From Arthrobacter zhaoxinii (lineage in GTDB: Bacteria > Actinomycetota > Actinomycetes > Actinomycetales > Micrococcaceae): a stretch of DNA of 64,000 bases. Below, one piece after another: positions 1 to 7,172 of this stretch; positions within the stretch are counted from its first letter, which is position 1, and each line of letters starts with the position of its first letter. The notes beneath the pieces were generated by a model. It was not told where the DNA came from. It worked only from the letters and a program-made list of their open reading frames with translations, and searched no databases. Made by a program: the position numbers and the translations under genes. The DNA is taken from the NCBI RefSeq assembly GCF_025244925.1, contig NZ_CP104275.1:372001-436000 (forward strand), in the 5' to 3' direction.

Positions 1-1
1 C

Positions 2-559
2 TGGATGCACACCGAGATCGCCCGGCTGCAGGATGAACTCTCCGCAGTTTCCCAACCCGTGCGCGTGGTCCATTTGGGCCAGTCCGGCGACGGCTACTCG
101 GCCTCCAACAAGTCCTCCTACATGCACTACTGGATGGAGCTGGCCGGCGGGCGGAACATGGCGGCGGAGAACCTCTCGGCGGAAAACGTGGTCAGTGCGG
201 AACAGCTGATCGAGTGGGACCCCGAAGTCATCACCCTGGGCGGCTTCGACGCCCGCACCCCGGCCGAGGTTTACGCGGATCCCGCCCTGGCATCCGTGTC
301 GGCAGTGAAGAACCGCCGGGTCTACAAGGCGCCTCTGGGCGGGTACCGCTGGGAGGTTCCCTGCGCCGAATCACCGCTGATGTGGCAGTGGGCCGCAGAG
401 GTCTTCCATCCCGGCCGGGCCACAAACACCCTGCGTGCGGCCATGAAGGAAAAGATCGCGTACCTCTACGGGTACGAGGTATCCGATGCCCAGATTGACG
501 CCGCCCTGCGGCTGGACCTGAACGGGGCCAGCGTTGGCTACGACGTCTTCCGCCGCTGA
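2..559 (+). CDS. Iron/siderophore-type ABC transporter substrate-binding protein, C-terminal part
   Basis: The reading frame is open from base 2 to the TGA at 557-559, so the gene begins outside the window and about 185 C-terminal residues are visible. The segment LIEWDPEVITLGG matches the strand that precedes the C-terminal lobe in helical-backbone (FecB/BtuF class) binding proteins, and the chain ends in the usual helix-rich lobe. Its role would be to capture a ferric chelate, or less likely cobalamin or haem, outside the membrane and deliver it to the permease encoded next. The permease frame starts inside or directly after this gene, and the ATPase follows, so the three form an operon. 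The ligand cannot be read from the sequence. The N-terminal signal or lipobox is not visible. Confidence 0.85.
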   Translation, partial: WMHTEIARLQDELSAVSQPVRVVHLGQSGDGYSASNKSSYMHYWMELAGGRNMAAENLSAENVVSAEQLIEWDPEVITLGGFDARTPAEVYADPALASVSAVKNRRVYKAPLGGYRWEVPCAESPLMWQWAAEVFHPGRATNTLRAAMKEKIAYLYGYEVSDAQIDAALRLDLNGASVGYDVFRR

Positions 560-1655
560 GGTGCCCGCCGTGTCCGCCGCTCCTCCCGCCGCTGATGCGC
601 CGGCGCCGGCGTCGTCGTCCCGGCACCGCCGGTACATCCTGCCGCTCTGTGCCCTGATTCTGTGCGCGGTGGCCCTGGTCTCCATGGCCGCCGGACGGTT
701 CTGGGTGCCGCCGAACGAAATCCTGCGCATCCTGTTCAACGAAGTCACCGCCCTCTTTGGTGGCGAAGGGATGCTCCGCCGGACCTGGACCGAACAGGAA
801 GCCACCGTGGTCCTGGACGTCCGGCTGCCGCGCGTCCTGCTGGCCTTCCTGGTGGGCGGCGCGCTTTCGCTCGGCGGCGCGTGCCTGCAGGCACTGTTCC
901 GCAATCCGCTGGTCAGCCCGGACATCATCGGGGTCACCGCCGGGGCGTCCTTCGGCGGCGTGCTGGTCCTGACCCTCGGGCTGTCCGGCGGCTGGATGGT
1001 CGGCGGCGCCTTCGGCTTCGGGCTTGCCGCCCTTGCCGGGGTCCTGCTGCTGGGCCGGCTGGGCGGCCGGGACAACGCGATGCTGATGATCGTCCTGGGC
1101 GGGATTGTGGTGGCAGCGTTCTTCAACGCGCTGGTTTCCTTCATGACCTACCTGGCCGACCCCTACTCCGAACTGCCCTCGATTGTGCACTGGCTGCTCG
1201 GCTCCATTGCCGCCGCCAGCTATGACAAAGTGCTGACCGCCCTCGTCCCGGTGGCCGTGGGTGCGGTGGTGGTCCTCGCCCTGCGCTGGCGGCTCAATGT
1301 CCTGTCGCTGGGCGACGACGACGCCGCCGCCCTGGGTGTGAATCCGCACCGCTCACGGGTGGTGCTGCTGTGTGCGGTCGCCCTGATGACCGCCGGCACC
1401 GTGGCGGTGGCCGGAGCCGTCGGCTGGGTGGGTCTGGTGGTTCCGCACCTGGCCCGGCTCTGGGTGGGGCCGGACCACCGGATCCTGCTGCCGGCGTCGC
1501 TGCTGCTGGGCGGGACCTATCTGATGCTCATCGATACGCTCAGCCGCTCCATCAGCAGCAGTGAACTGCCGCTGGGCATCCTGACCGCCATCATCGGCGC
1601 GCCGGTGTTTGTGCTGCTGCTTGCCCGTTCGCAGAAGAAAGCCGAACTCTCATGA
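534..1655 (+). CDS. FecCD-family ABC transporter permease
   Basis: Integral membrane permease of the iron-chelate/cobalamin importer class. About nine to ten hydrophobic segments are visible, and GACLQALFRNPLVSPDIIG (around residues 117-135) is the family motif contacting the ATPase. A Ser/Ala/Pro-rich hydrophilic leader of about 35 residues precedes the first membrane segment, as often in actinobacterial members. The start is uncertain: TTG at 534 has a GGGG six bases upstream and overlaps the binding-protein gene by 26 bp, while GTG at 561 or 570 would avoid the overlap. The stop overlaps the ATPase start as ATGA, implying translational coupling. Confidence 0.88.
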   Translation: MATTSSAAEVPAVSAAPPAADAPAPASSSRHRRYILPLCALILCAVALVSMAAGRFWVPPNEILRILFNEVTALFGGEGMLRRTWTEQEATVVLDVRLPRVLLAFLVGGALSLGGACLQALFRNPLVSPDIIGVTAGASFGGVLVLTLGLSGGWMVGGAFGFGLAALAGVLLLGRLGGRDNAMLMIVLGGIVVAAFFNALVSFMTYLADPYSELPSIVHWLLGSIAAASYDKVLTALVPVAVGAVVVLALRWRLNVLSLGDDDAAALGVNPHRSRVVLLCAVALMTAGTVAVAGAVGWVGLVVPHLARLWVGPDHRILLPASLLLGGTYLMLIDTLSRSISSSELPLGILTAIIGAPVFVLLLARSQKKAELS

Positions 1656-2554
1656 CCGCCCTTTCCACGCCCGGTGCGGTTTCCGGGAACCTCGTTTCCG
1701 GAAACCCGGCCGACTCTGCGCCGCTTCTGCAGGCCACCGATCTGGGCTTCCGCTACTCCCGGGTGCGCCCGTGGCTCTTCCGCAACCTCGGCTTTTCCCT
1801 GGAGCGCGGGGAAATCCTCTCCATCCTCGGTCCCAACGCGCGGGGCAAGACCACGCTGCTCAAATGCCTGTCCGGGCTGGTGGCCCCTCGGGAGGGCCAG
1901 GTTCACGGAGTCACCGGCATCGGCTACGTGCCGCAGGACCACGGAGCCGGCCCGTCCTTTTCCGTCGCCGAGATGGTGCTGATGGGCCGCACCCGGCACC
2001 TGCGTGCCTACCAGACTCCGCGCCGCGAGGACCACGACGCCGCCGACGCCGCCATGGAGCGGGTGGGCGTGCGCGGCTGGGCCGGACGCGATTATTCCAC
2101 CCTCTCCGGCGGGCAGCGGCAGCTGGTGCTGATTGCCCGGGCTGTGGCCTCCGGCTGTGAACTGCTGATCCTGGACGAACCGGCTTCAGCACTGGACCTG
2201 AACAACCAGTCCCGCGTGCTGAGCGTGCTCACCGGACTGGCTGCGGAGGGCATGGGCATCATCATGACCACCCACCATCCCGACCACGCGCTGCACGTGT
2301 CCCGCAACGCGCTGCTGTTTGTCGGCAGCCATGACGTCCGCTGGGGTCCCACCGAGGAGCTGCTCACCGGCGCGGCCCTGTCCGAGGTCTACGGCCTGCC
2401 CATCTGCACCCCGAAGGTCGACACGGTATCCGGGCAACGCGTGATCGCGGTGCCGGACTTTGGCCCGTCCTGCCGGGCCTGCCCGGTGCCCGGTGCAGTC
2501 GGGGTGCCGACACCGGTGGAACTACGAATCCCCTTTGGAAAGGACACCCCGTGA
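1652..2554 (+). CDS. ABC transporter ATP-binding protein (iron-chelate importer)
   Basis: Cytoplasmic ATPase energising the importer. Visible motifs in order are Walker A GPNARGKTT (about residue 64), the Q-loop region GYVPQDHG, signature LSGGQRQLVLIARA, Walker B LLILDEPAS and the switch histidine in MTTHHPDHAL. The C-terminus carries four cysteines or cysteine-like positions (ICTP, CRACP) beyond the normal domain; this tail is unusual and could bind a metal, but that is inference. The ATG overlaps the permease stop, and its own TGA overlaps the GTG of the next gene, so all four genes are probably one transcript. Confidence 0.92.
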   Translation: MTALSTPGAVSGNLVSGNPADSAPLLQATDLGFRYSRVRPWLFRNLGFSLERGEILSILGPNARGKTTLLKCLSGLVAPREGQVHGVTGIGYVPQDHGAGPSFSVAEMVLMGRTRHLRAYQTPRREDHDAADAAMERVGVRGWAGRDYSTLSGGQRQLVLIARAVASGCELLILDEPASALDLNNQSRVLSVLTGLAAEGMGIIMTTHHPDHALHVSRNALLFVGSHDVRWGPTEELLTGAALSEVYGLPICTPKVDTVSGQRVIAVPDFGPSCRACPVPGAVGVPTPVELRIPFGKDTP

Positions 2555-3954
2555 TTCTTCGTCTAATCGGCGGTACCCCCATGCGCGGTGCCGCCGACAC
2601 CACCTGGCGCGGGGCGATCGAGGACGTTGACGCCTACGACCTGGACGACGACGCCGCCCGCGCCCGGATCCTCGCAGCGGACGGGCTGGTGATCAGCGGC
2701 GGAGTGGACCACGTCCTGCTCGGCAGGCACCGTGACGCACTGACCGGATTCGTCCGGTCCGGCGGCCGGGTGCTGGTCAACGGGCAGGTGGTGAAGCCTT
2801 TCATCGACGGGCTGGCGGTCTGGCGCAAGCTGGAATTCCGCGGTCCGCAGGACGTCCGGCCGCATCAGGTCTCTCCGCACCCGGTCTGGAAGGGCATCGA
2901 CTACCGGGACCTGCACTACCGCACCGGCGTGCCCGGAACCCACAGCTATGAGCGGCTGGAGGAGATCGGCGTCGCCGGGTTCTACGGCCGCGGCTATCAC
3001 CTGGACCTGCCCGCGGAAGCTTCCGTGGTGACCGGGATCGGGCAGTACGCGCTTCCGCTGGACTACAGCTATCCGCTGGGGGACGGGGAGGTGCTGGTCC
3101 ACGGCGGCAATGACCTGGAGAGCTTCAGCGATGACGGATATTCCACCCGGGTGCTCGGCCCGAACCTGGTGGAGTGGCTCGAGGGCGGAGTGAGGGACGC
3201 GGTTGAGCTGAAGCCGGCGGGACCGGTAGCTGCCGTCGCCGGCACCCGCCCGGACACCGCTGCTACCCGCCCGGCCGCCGCTGCTACCCGCCCGGCCGCC
3301 GCCGCTCGCGAGGCGGGGCAGGCGGCACCGCGGATTGGGCTGCTGCACGGCGGCACCTTCCCGGCACTGCGCACCCTGGCGGATCCGGCCCTGGCACCCT
3401 ACCGGCTGGAATCCGTCTATCTGCCGGACGCCGATCCCGCCGCGCTCGCAGGCCTGGACGTAGTGATAGTCAGCGACCGGCTGCATCAGGGCCAGCTCGC
3501 CCGCTTTGTGCCCGCGATCCTCGCGGCACTGCAGGACCCGGAAAAAACCGTCATCGTGCTGGGTGAGAACAAGGTGGAGCAGTGGCTGCCCGGCATCGGG
3601 TACAGCTTCCGCCCCACGGTGTTCTGGATGTGGCGCACCGGTGAGGACAACGGCACCCGGCTGCGGCTGCCCGAGGATTCCCTGTGGGAGTTCTTCACCC
3701 CGTGGTCCGCGTCCTGGCACCACCATGGACTGCTGCATCCGCGCCCCGGTGCTCGCTCGCTGGTGGTGATGGAAGAGGACGGCGCCGAGTCCGGCTCGCT
3801 GCTGTACGTGGACGAGGTGAACCAGCCGGCCCGCCTGCTGGTGACCACGATGGACCCGGTCTATCACCACGGATCGGGCTTTATGCCCGGTGCGTCGCAG
3901 CTGCTGTACTCGCTGCTGCGCTGGGTCACCGCCACGCACGCACCGCGGACCTAG
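2551..3954 (+). CDS. Hypothetical protein with two glutamine-amidotransferase-like (ThuA-like) domains
   Basis: 467 residues, starting at GTG 2551 in a GTGA overlap with the ATPase; GGAAAGGAC nine bases upstream supports this start. Each half looks like a Rossmann-type class I amidotransferase-like fold: the N-half has LVISGGVDHVLL and GGRVLVNGQVV, the C-half has RIGLLHGGTFP and VVIVSDRLHQGQL. No Cys nucleophile typical of active amidotransferases is seen at the elbow, so a catalytic role is doubtful. The halves are joined by a linker of three heptads (AxTRPxx) encoded by 21-bp tandem repeats at 3238-3300. Translational coupling to the importer suggests a role in handling the imported chelate. 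I do not recognise a named function. Confidence 0.6.
   Translation: MILRLIGGTPMRGAADTTWRGAIEDVDAYDLDDDAARARILAADGLVISGGVDHVLLGRHRDALTGFVRSGGRVLVNGQVVKPFIDGLAVWRKLEFRGPQDVRPHQVSPHPVWKGIDYRDLHYRTGVPGTHSYERLEEIGVAGFYGRGYHLDLPAEASVVTGIGQYALPLDYSYPLGDGEVLVHGGNDLESFSDDGYSTRVLGPNLVEWLEGGVRDAVELKPAGPVAAVAGTRPDTAATRPAAAATRPAAAAREAGQAAPRIGLLHGGTFPALRTLADPALAPYRLESVYLPDADPAALAGLDVVIVSDRLHQGQLARFVPAILAALQDPEKTVIVLGENKVEQWLPGIGYSFRPTVFWMWRTGEDNGTRLRLPEDSLWEFFTPWSASWHHHGLLHPRPGARSLVVMEEDGAESGSLLYVDEVNQPARLLVTTMDPVYHHGSGFMPGASQLLYSLLRWVTATHAPRT
3238..3300 (+). repeat. Three tandem 21-bp repeats encoding a TRP-A linker
   Basis: Units lie at 3238-3258, 3259-3279 and 3280-3300; the last two are identical and the first differs at a few bases. 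They encode AGTRPDT, AATRPAA and AATRPAA between the two domains of the amidotransferase-like protein. Being in-frame, copy-number change would only lengthen or shorten the linker. Confidence 0.85.
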
Positions 3955-4175
3955 CAGGAGGCGCAGGCGGAGGTTCTGCTGCCCTTTGCCCGCACGCCAT
4001 CCCAGACATTGTTGCTGGTGGTGCTGCTGTGACAACAGAAGTAACAGGAGCACCACCCGGTGGGATGCTGTGTCCGGACGGTCGCTGGGGCTTCGCGTTT
4101 TACAGCGTCAGGGCCATACCCGGTGAATTCGGGCCTTATTTCGGTGGGGCCGGGGCTGGCTCAGGCGTACCCCGG

Positions 4176-4772
4176 TCAGCCCAACAGCAGCCGGACGGCG
4201 AGGACCAGCATGACCACGCCGATCAGCAGATCCACAATCTGCCAGGTCCGCGGCCGGTTCAGCACCCCCGACAGCGCGCGGGCCCCGTAGCCCAGCGCCG
4301 TGAACCAGATCAGGCTGCCGACGGCGGCGCCGGCCGCGAATATCCAGCGGGTGTCCGGCCCGTACTGGTTCGCGATGCTGCCCAAGAGCACCACGGTATC
4401 CAGATAGACATGCGGGTTCAGGAAGGTCAGAGCGAGCGTGGTCAGGACGACCGTGCCCTTAGCCCGCGGTGCCTGCGCCTCCAGTACTGAAGGCCTGGCG
4501 GCGGAGATCAGTGACCGGATACCCCACCAGGTGAGATAGGCGGCGCCGCCCCAACGGAGGATTTCCAGTACCGCCGGGAAGCGGGAGACCAATGCTCCGA
4601 TCCCGGCTGTGCCGCCGAAGATCAGCAGGGCATCACTGATGATGCAGAGGGCAACCACGACGCCGATGTGTTCCCGCCGCAGGCCCTGCCTCAGCACAAA
4701 CGCATTCTGCGCCCCGATGGCGACAATCAATCCCAGTCCGGTGACCATGCCGGTTACCCAAATACTCCACAT
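4176..4772 (-). CDS. lysE: LysE/ArgO-family amino acid exporter
   Basis: 198-residue membrane protein with about six hydrophobic helices. The N-terminal region IVAIGAQNAFVLRQGLRREH is the LysE/ArgO hallmark, and LTFLNPHVYLDTVVLLGS is the second conserved block with its Asn-Pro. The family exports lysine and/or arginine when the cytoplasmic pool is high. The gene is divergent from a LysG/ArgP regulator, the classic arrangement in which the regulator senses basic amino acids and switches on the exporter. There is no clear ribosome-binding site, but TACCGT lies exactly six bases upstream of the ATG, fitting a leaderless transcript. Substrate choice between lysine and arginine is not decidable here. 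Confidence 0.92.
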   Translation of the reverse strand: MWSIWVTGMVTGLGLIVAIGAQNAFVLRQGLRREHIGVVVALCIISDALLIFGGTAGIGALVSRFPAVLEILRWGGAAYLTWWGIRSLISAARPSVLEAQAPRAKGTVVLTTLALTFLNPHVYLDTVVLLGSIANQYGPDTRWIFAAGAAVGSLIWFTALGYGARALSGVLNRPRTWQIVDLLIGVVMLVLAVRLLLG

Positions 4773-4841
4773 GCCTCGACGGTAACCACCACCGGCGGTT
4801 CAGACAAACGAAAGATTTGAAGGATGCATTAGGTTTGCTTC
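4773..4841. promoter_or_regulatory. Divergent lysE/lysG control region with two candidate leaderless promoters
   Basis: The 69-bp gap holds TACCGT (minus strand, 4784-4779) six bases before lysE and TAGGTT (4830-4835) six bases before lysG. Neither gene has a good ribosome-binding site. LysG/ArgP proteins bind such gaps; the AT-richer stretch at 4803-4835 is the likely operator, though I cannot fix its exact boxes. Confidence 0.5.
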
Positions 4842-5708
4842 ATGAACTTCGAGCATCTCCGTGCACTGTCCGCCGTCGTCGACGAGGGAACATTCGAAGC
4901 GGCGGCGGACCGGCTGCACATCAGCCCGTCGGCCGTAAGCCAGCGCATCAAGGCGCTGGAAAGTTCCGTGGGCCAGGTCGTCGTCCGCCGCGCGGTGCCC
5001 TGCACACCGACGGAGGCGGGCGCGGTCCTGCTGCGCATGGCCCGGCAGGTGGAGCTGCTGGAGGGGGAGGCCCGTTCCGCTCTCTCCGGTGACACTTCAC
5101 TGCGGACGACGACGCCGGTGGCCGTCAATGCGGACTCCCTCGCCACATGGTTCGTGCCGGTCCTTTCCGACGCAGCCGGGTGGGCGGACAGCACCTTAAA
5201 CCTGCACGTGGAAGACCAGGACCACAGTGCCCGGCTGCTGCGCCAGGGGGACGTAATCGGCGCGGTCACCGCCGATCCGGCACCGGTCAACGGCTGCAGG
5301 GTCGAGGCGTTGGGCGCCATGCGCTACCTCCCGGTGGCGGCGCCGGGTCTGCACCGGCGCTTCGCACGGGACGACGGTGTTGACTGGGCCGCCATGCCGG
5401 TGGTGCAGTTCAACGCCAAGGACGATCTGCAGCGCCGGTTCCTGCAGGCGCGCGGCGCTGACGGCCGTCCGCCCCGGCACACCGTTCCGTCCTCGGAGGC
5501 GTTCCTTGCCGCGGTCCGTGCGGGCCTCGGCTGGGGCATGCTCCCGGAACTGCAGCTGGGCACGGACCTCGACGACGGGACCTTGGTGCTGCTCGACGCC
5601 GAGTCCCACCGCGACGTCGTGCTGTACTGGCAGGCCTGGAAGCTGGACTCGCAGCGGCTGCAGCGCATCAGCGACGCCGTCCGGCGGGCCAGCCGGCAAT
5701 TGAGATAA
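4842..5708 (+). CDS. lysG: LysR-type regulator, ArgP/LysG subfamily
   Basis: 288 residues. The N-terminal winged helix contains LSAVVDEGTFEAAADRLHIS and SAVSQRIKALE, the helix-turn-helix signature of LysR proteins; in the ArgP/LysG subgroup the serine-rich SPSAVSQRIK segment is typical. The rest is a two-lobed effector domain, expected to bind lysine or arginine. It probably activates the divergent exporter gene when the amino acid accumulates. The ATG at 4842 is preceded by TAGGTT six bases upstream rather than by a Shine-Dalgarno sequence. A few bases separate its end from the convergent VOC gene. Confidence 0.9.
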   Translation: MNFEHLRALSAVVDEGTFEAAADRLHISPSAVSQRIKALESSVGQVVVRRAVPCTPTEAGAVLLRMARQVELLEGEARSALSGDTSLRTTTPVAVNADSLATWFVPVLSDAAGWADSTLNLHVEDQDHSARLLRQGDVIGAVTADPAPVNGCRVEALGAMRYLPVAAPGLHRRFARDDGVDWAAMPVVQFNAKDDLQRRFLQARGADGRPPRHTVPSSEAFLAAVRAGLGWGMLPELQLGTDLDDGTLVLLDAESHRDVVLYWQAWKLDSQRLQRISDAVRRASRQLR

Positions 5709-5736
5709 GGCGCCCGAGTCCGGAGTTGCCACGTCC

Positions 5737-6129
5737 TCAATCCACGAAAAGGCAGAAGGGATGCCCGTCCGGGTCCAGGAACACCCGTACATCCTTCTGG
5801 GGCTGATACTCGGCGGCCAAGGCACCACATTCGGCGGCGTGGGCGGAGCTCCGGTCCAAATCGTCTACCCGGATGTCCAGGTGCATCATCATCTGCTGGC
5901 TGCCCTCGGCGGAGGGCCATACCGGGCGGACGTAGTGTTCGTCGATGTGAAAGGACAGTCCGGGGCCGCCGGCCGGATTCTGCAGCACCACCCAATCCGG
6001 CTCGGACGCTACCGTCTCCCACTCCAGCAGCCGTGCGTAAAACGCGGCTAGTGCCCGCGGATCCGGGGAGCTGATGGTCGTCGCGGACAGCTGCAGACCG
6101 CCGTTGCGCGAGTTCCGTTGTTGGGCCAT
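5737..6129 (-). CDS. VOC-superfamily (glyoxalase/bleomycin-resistance-like) protein
   Basis: 130 residues. The pattern TTISSPDPRALAAFYARLLE followed by GLSFHID and a second half MHLDIRVDDLD...FLDPDGHPFCLFVD is the paired beta-alpha-beta-beta-beta arrangement of the vicinal oxygen chelate superfamily. Such proteins act as small metal-dependent lyases or dioxygenases or as drug-binding proteins; the substrate is unknown. The frame is open to 6279, but the upstream codons translate the repeat array at 6179-6268, so the ATG at 6129 is the sensible start. The array sits 50 bp upstream and may control this gene. Confidence 0.8.
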   Translation of the reverse strand: MAQQRNSRNGGLQLSATTISSPDPRALAAFYARLLEWETVASEPDWVVLQNPAGGPGLSFHIDEHYVRPVWPSAEGSQQMMMHLDIRVDDLDRSSAHAAECGALAAEYQPQKDVRVFLDPDGHPFCLFVD

Positions 6130-6178
6130 GCGCAGCATTCTGTCACCGAAGCTCCCGCACCTATCGGGGAATCCGGAA

Positions 6179-6268
6179 ATCGAATCTGCAGCAATTACCA
6201 TTTTCCGGCCGTAAATCGGTAACTTTTGCAGACTCGATGCGGTAAACGGTAACTTTTGCAGACTCGAT
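6179..6268. repeat. Repeat array A: one inverted and two direct copies of a 21-bp element
   Basis: Copies: 6179-6199 (inverted), 6218-6238 and 6248-6268 (direct, identical to each other). Form GGTAA-N4-TGCAGACTCGAT; the inverted copy reads GGTAA-N4-TGCAGATTCGAT on the minus strand. Gaps are 18 and 9 bp, so the direct copies repeat every 30 bp. A second array with the same geometry is at 56433-56522. It lies upstream of the VOC gene and behind the nei stop. Confidence 0.9.
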
Positions 6269-6336
6269 CCCCCGCCCACCTGTTCATCCAGCCCGCATGG
6301 AGCGATCCCTCCGCCGACTAACCCGGAACTGCCGGG

Positions 6337-7134
6337 CTAGCCGGGAAACGGCTGGCAGTGCGGGCAGTAGTACAGGTCCCGCAGCTCCATCTCGTTGTCG
6401 CCGAGCAGCTCATGCGCCACCTTGGTGCCGCAGCGCAGGCAGCCGCGCCGTTCCCGGTTATAGACCCAGAGCTGGTCCCGTCCCATGGCGCCGGTGGTGA
6501 TCCGGCGGGAGCGAGCCTTGTTGACCTCCAGGAGCCGTTTGGACAAGTCCACCAGCCGCGGCAGATCCGGCACGTCGGAGACCGGGGTCAACGGATGGAT
6601 GCCGGCCAGGAAACACAGCTCGCACCGGTAAATGTTGCCGATCCCGGCGAGATTCCGCTGGTCCAGCAGTGCCAGGCCGATGGGCCGCTCGGGCTGCGCC
6701 GAGATGCGGCGCAGCGCTTCCTCGGCGTCCCAGTCCGGTCCCAGCAGATCGGGACCCAGGTAGCCCACGGCGTCGTCCTCGTCCTTGCGGCCCAGCACGC
6801 GCAGGAACCCCAGATCGAACCCGACCACCTGGTGGGTGTCCGTCTCGAGGATGCAGCGCGCCTTGAACGCCGGACGCCGCCACTTCTCCCCGCGGGCGTA
6901 GACATGCCAGAGCCCCTCCATCTTCAGATGGGAGTGAAGGATCCAGCCGTCCACGGGATCGCCGCCGCGGATCAGCAGATGCTTGCCGCGGGACACCACG
7001 TCCTGCACGGTGGAGCCGGTGTAATCCGTGGTGGCGAACTTCGGGACACGGATGTCGCACCGGGTCAGCTCTTTGCCGGCCAGGACGGCATTGAGGTCCC
7101 GGGCGGCGCGCCAGATCGTATCGCCCTCAGGCAC
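6337..7134 (-). CDS. nei: Endonuclease VIII-like DNA glycosylase (Fpg/Nei family, Nei2 type)
   Basis: Bifunctional DNA glycosylase/AP lyase for oxidised pyrimidines. The mature protein begins Pro-Glu-Gly-Asp, the proline being the nucleophile after Met removal; this fixes the start at GTG 7134, supported by GGGGAGGA just upstream, although the frame is open seven codons further. Visible parts are the N-terminal beta-sandwich, the helix-two-turn-helix around LLDQRNLAGIGNIYRCELCF, and a C-terminal zinc finger with CLRCGT and YYCPHC. Length (265 residues) is normal. It lies 38 bp downstream of the Lhr helicase gene on the same strand, so the two may be co-transcribed as a repair pair. Confidence 0.93.
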   Translation of the reverse strand: MPEGDTIWRAARDLNAVLAGKELTRCDIRVPKFATTDYTGSTVQDVVSRGKHLLIRGGDPVDGWILHSHLKMEGLWHVYARGEKWRRPAFKARCILETDTHQVVGFDLGFLRVLGRKDEDDAVGYLGPDLLGPDWDAEEALRRISAQPERPIGLALLDQRNLAGIGNIYRCELCFLAGIHPLTPVSDVPDLPRLVDLSKRLLEVNKARSRRITTGAMGRDQLWVYNRERRGCLRCGTKVAHELLGDNEMELRDLYYCPHCQPFPG

Positions 7135-7172
7135 GGTTCCTCCCCGGCTCGACACTGCATGGGGTTAGCAGC

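Noticed and set aside
3238..3300. CRISPR-like or other repeat array
   Set aside because: Units are contiguous, in-frame and encode a protein linker; there are no spacers. No CRISPR array was seen anywhere in the window.
2563..4056. A 497-codon minus-strand frame opposite the amidotransferase-like gene
   Set aside because: His/Gln/Arg-rich low-complexity translation; antisense shadow of a coupled operon gene.
6130..6279. A longer N-terminus for the VOC protein
   Set aside because: The extra codons translate the repeat array twice (SLQKLPFTA, SLQKLPIYG); the fold begins after ATG 6129.
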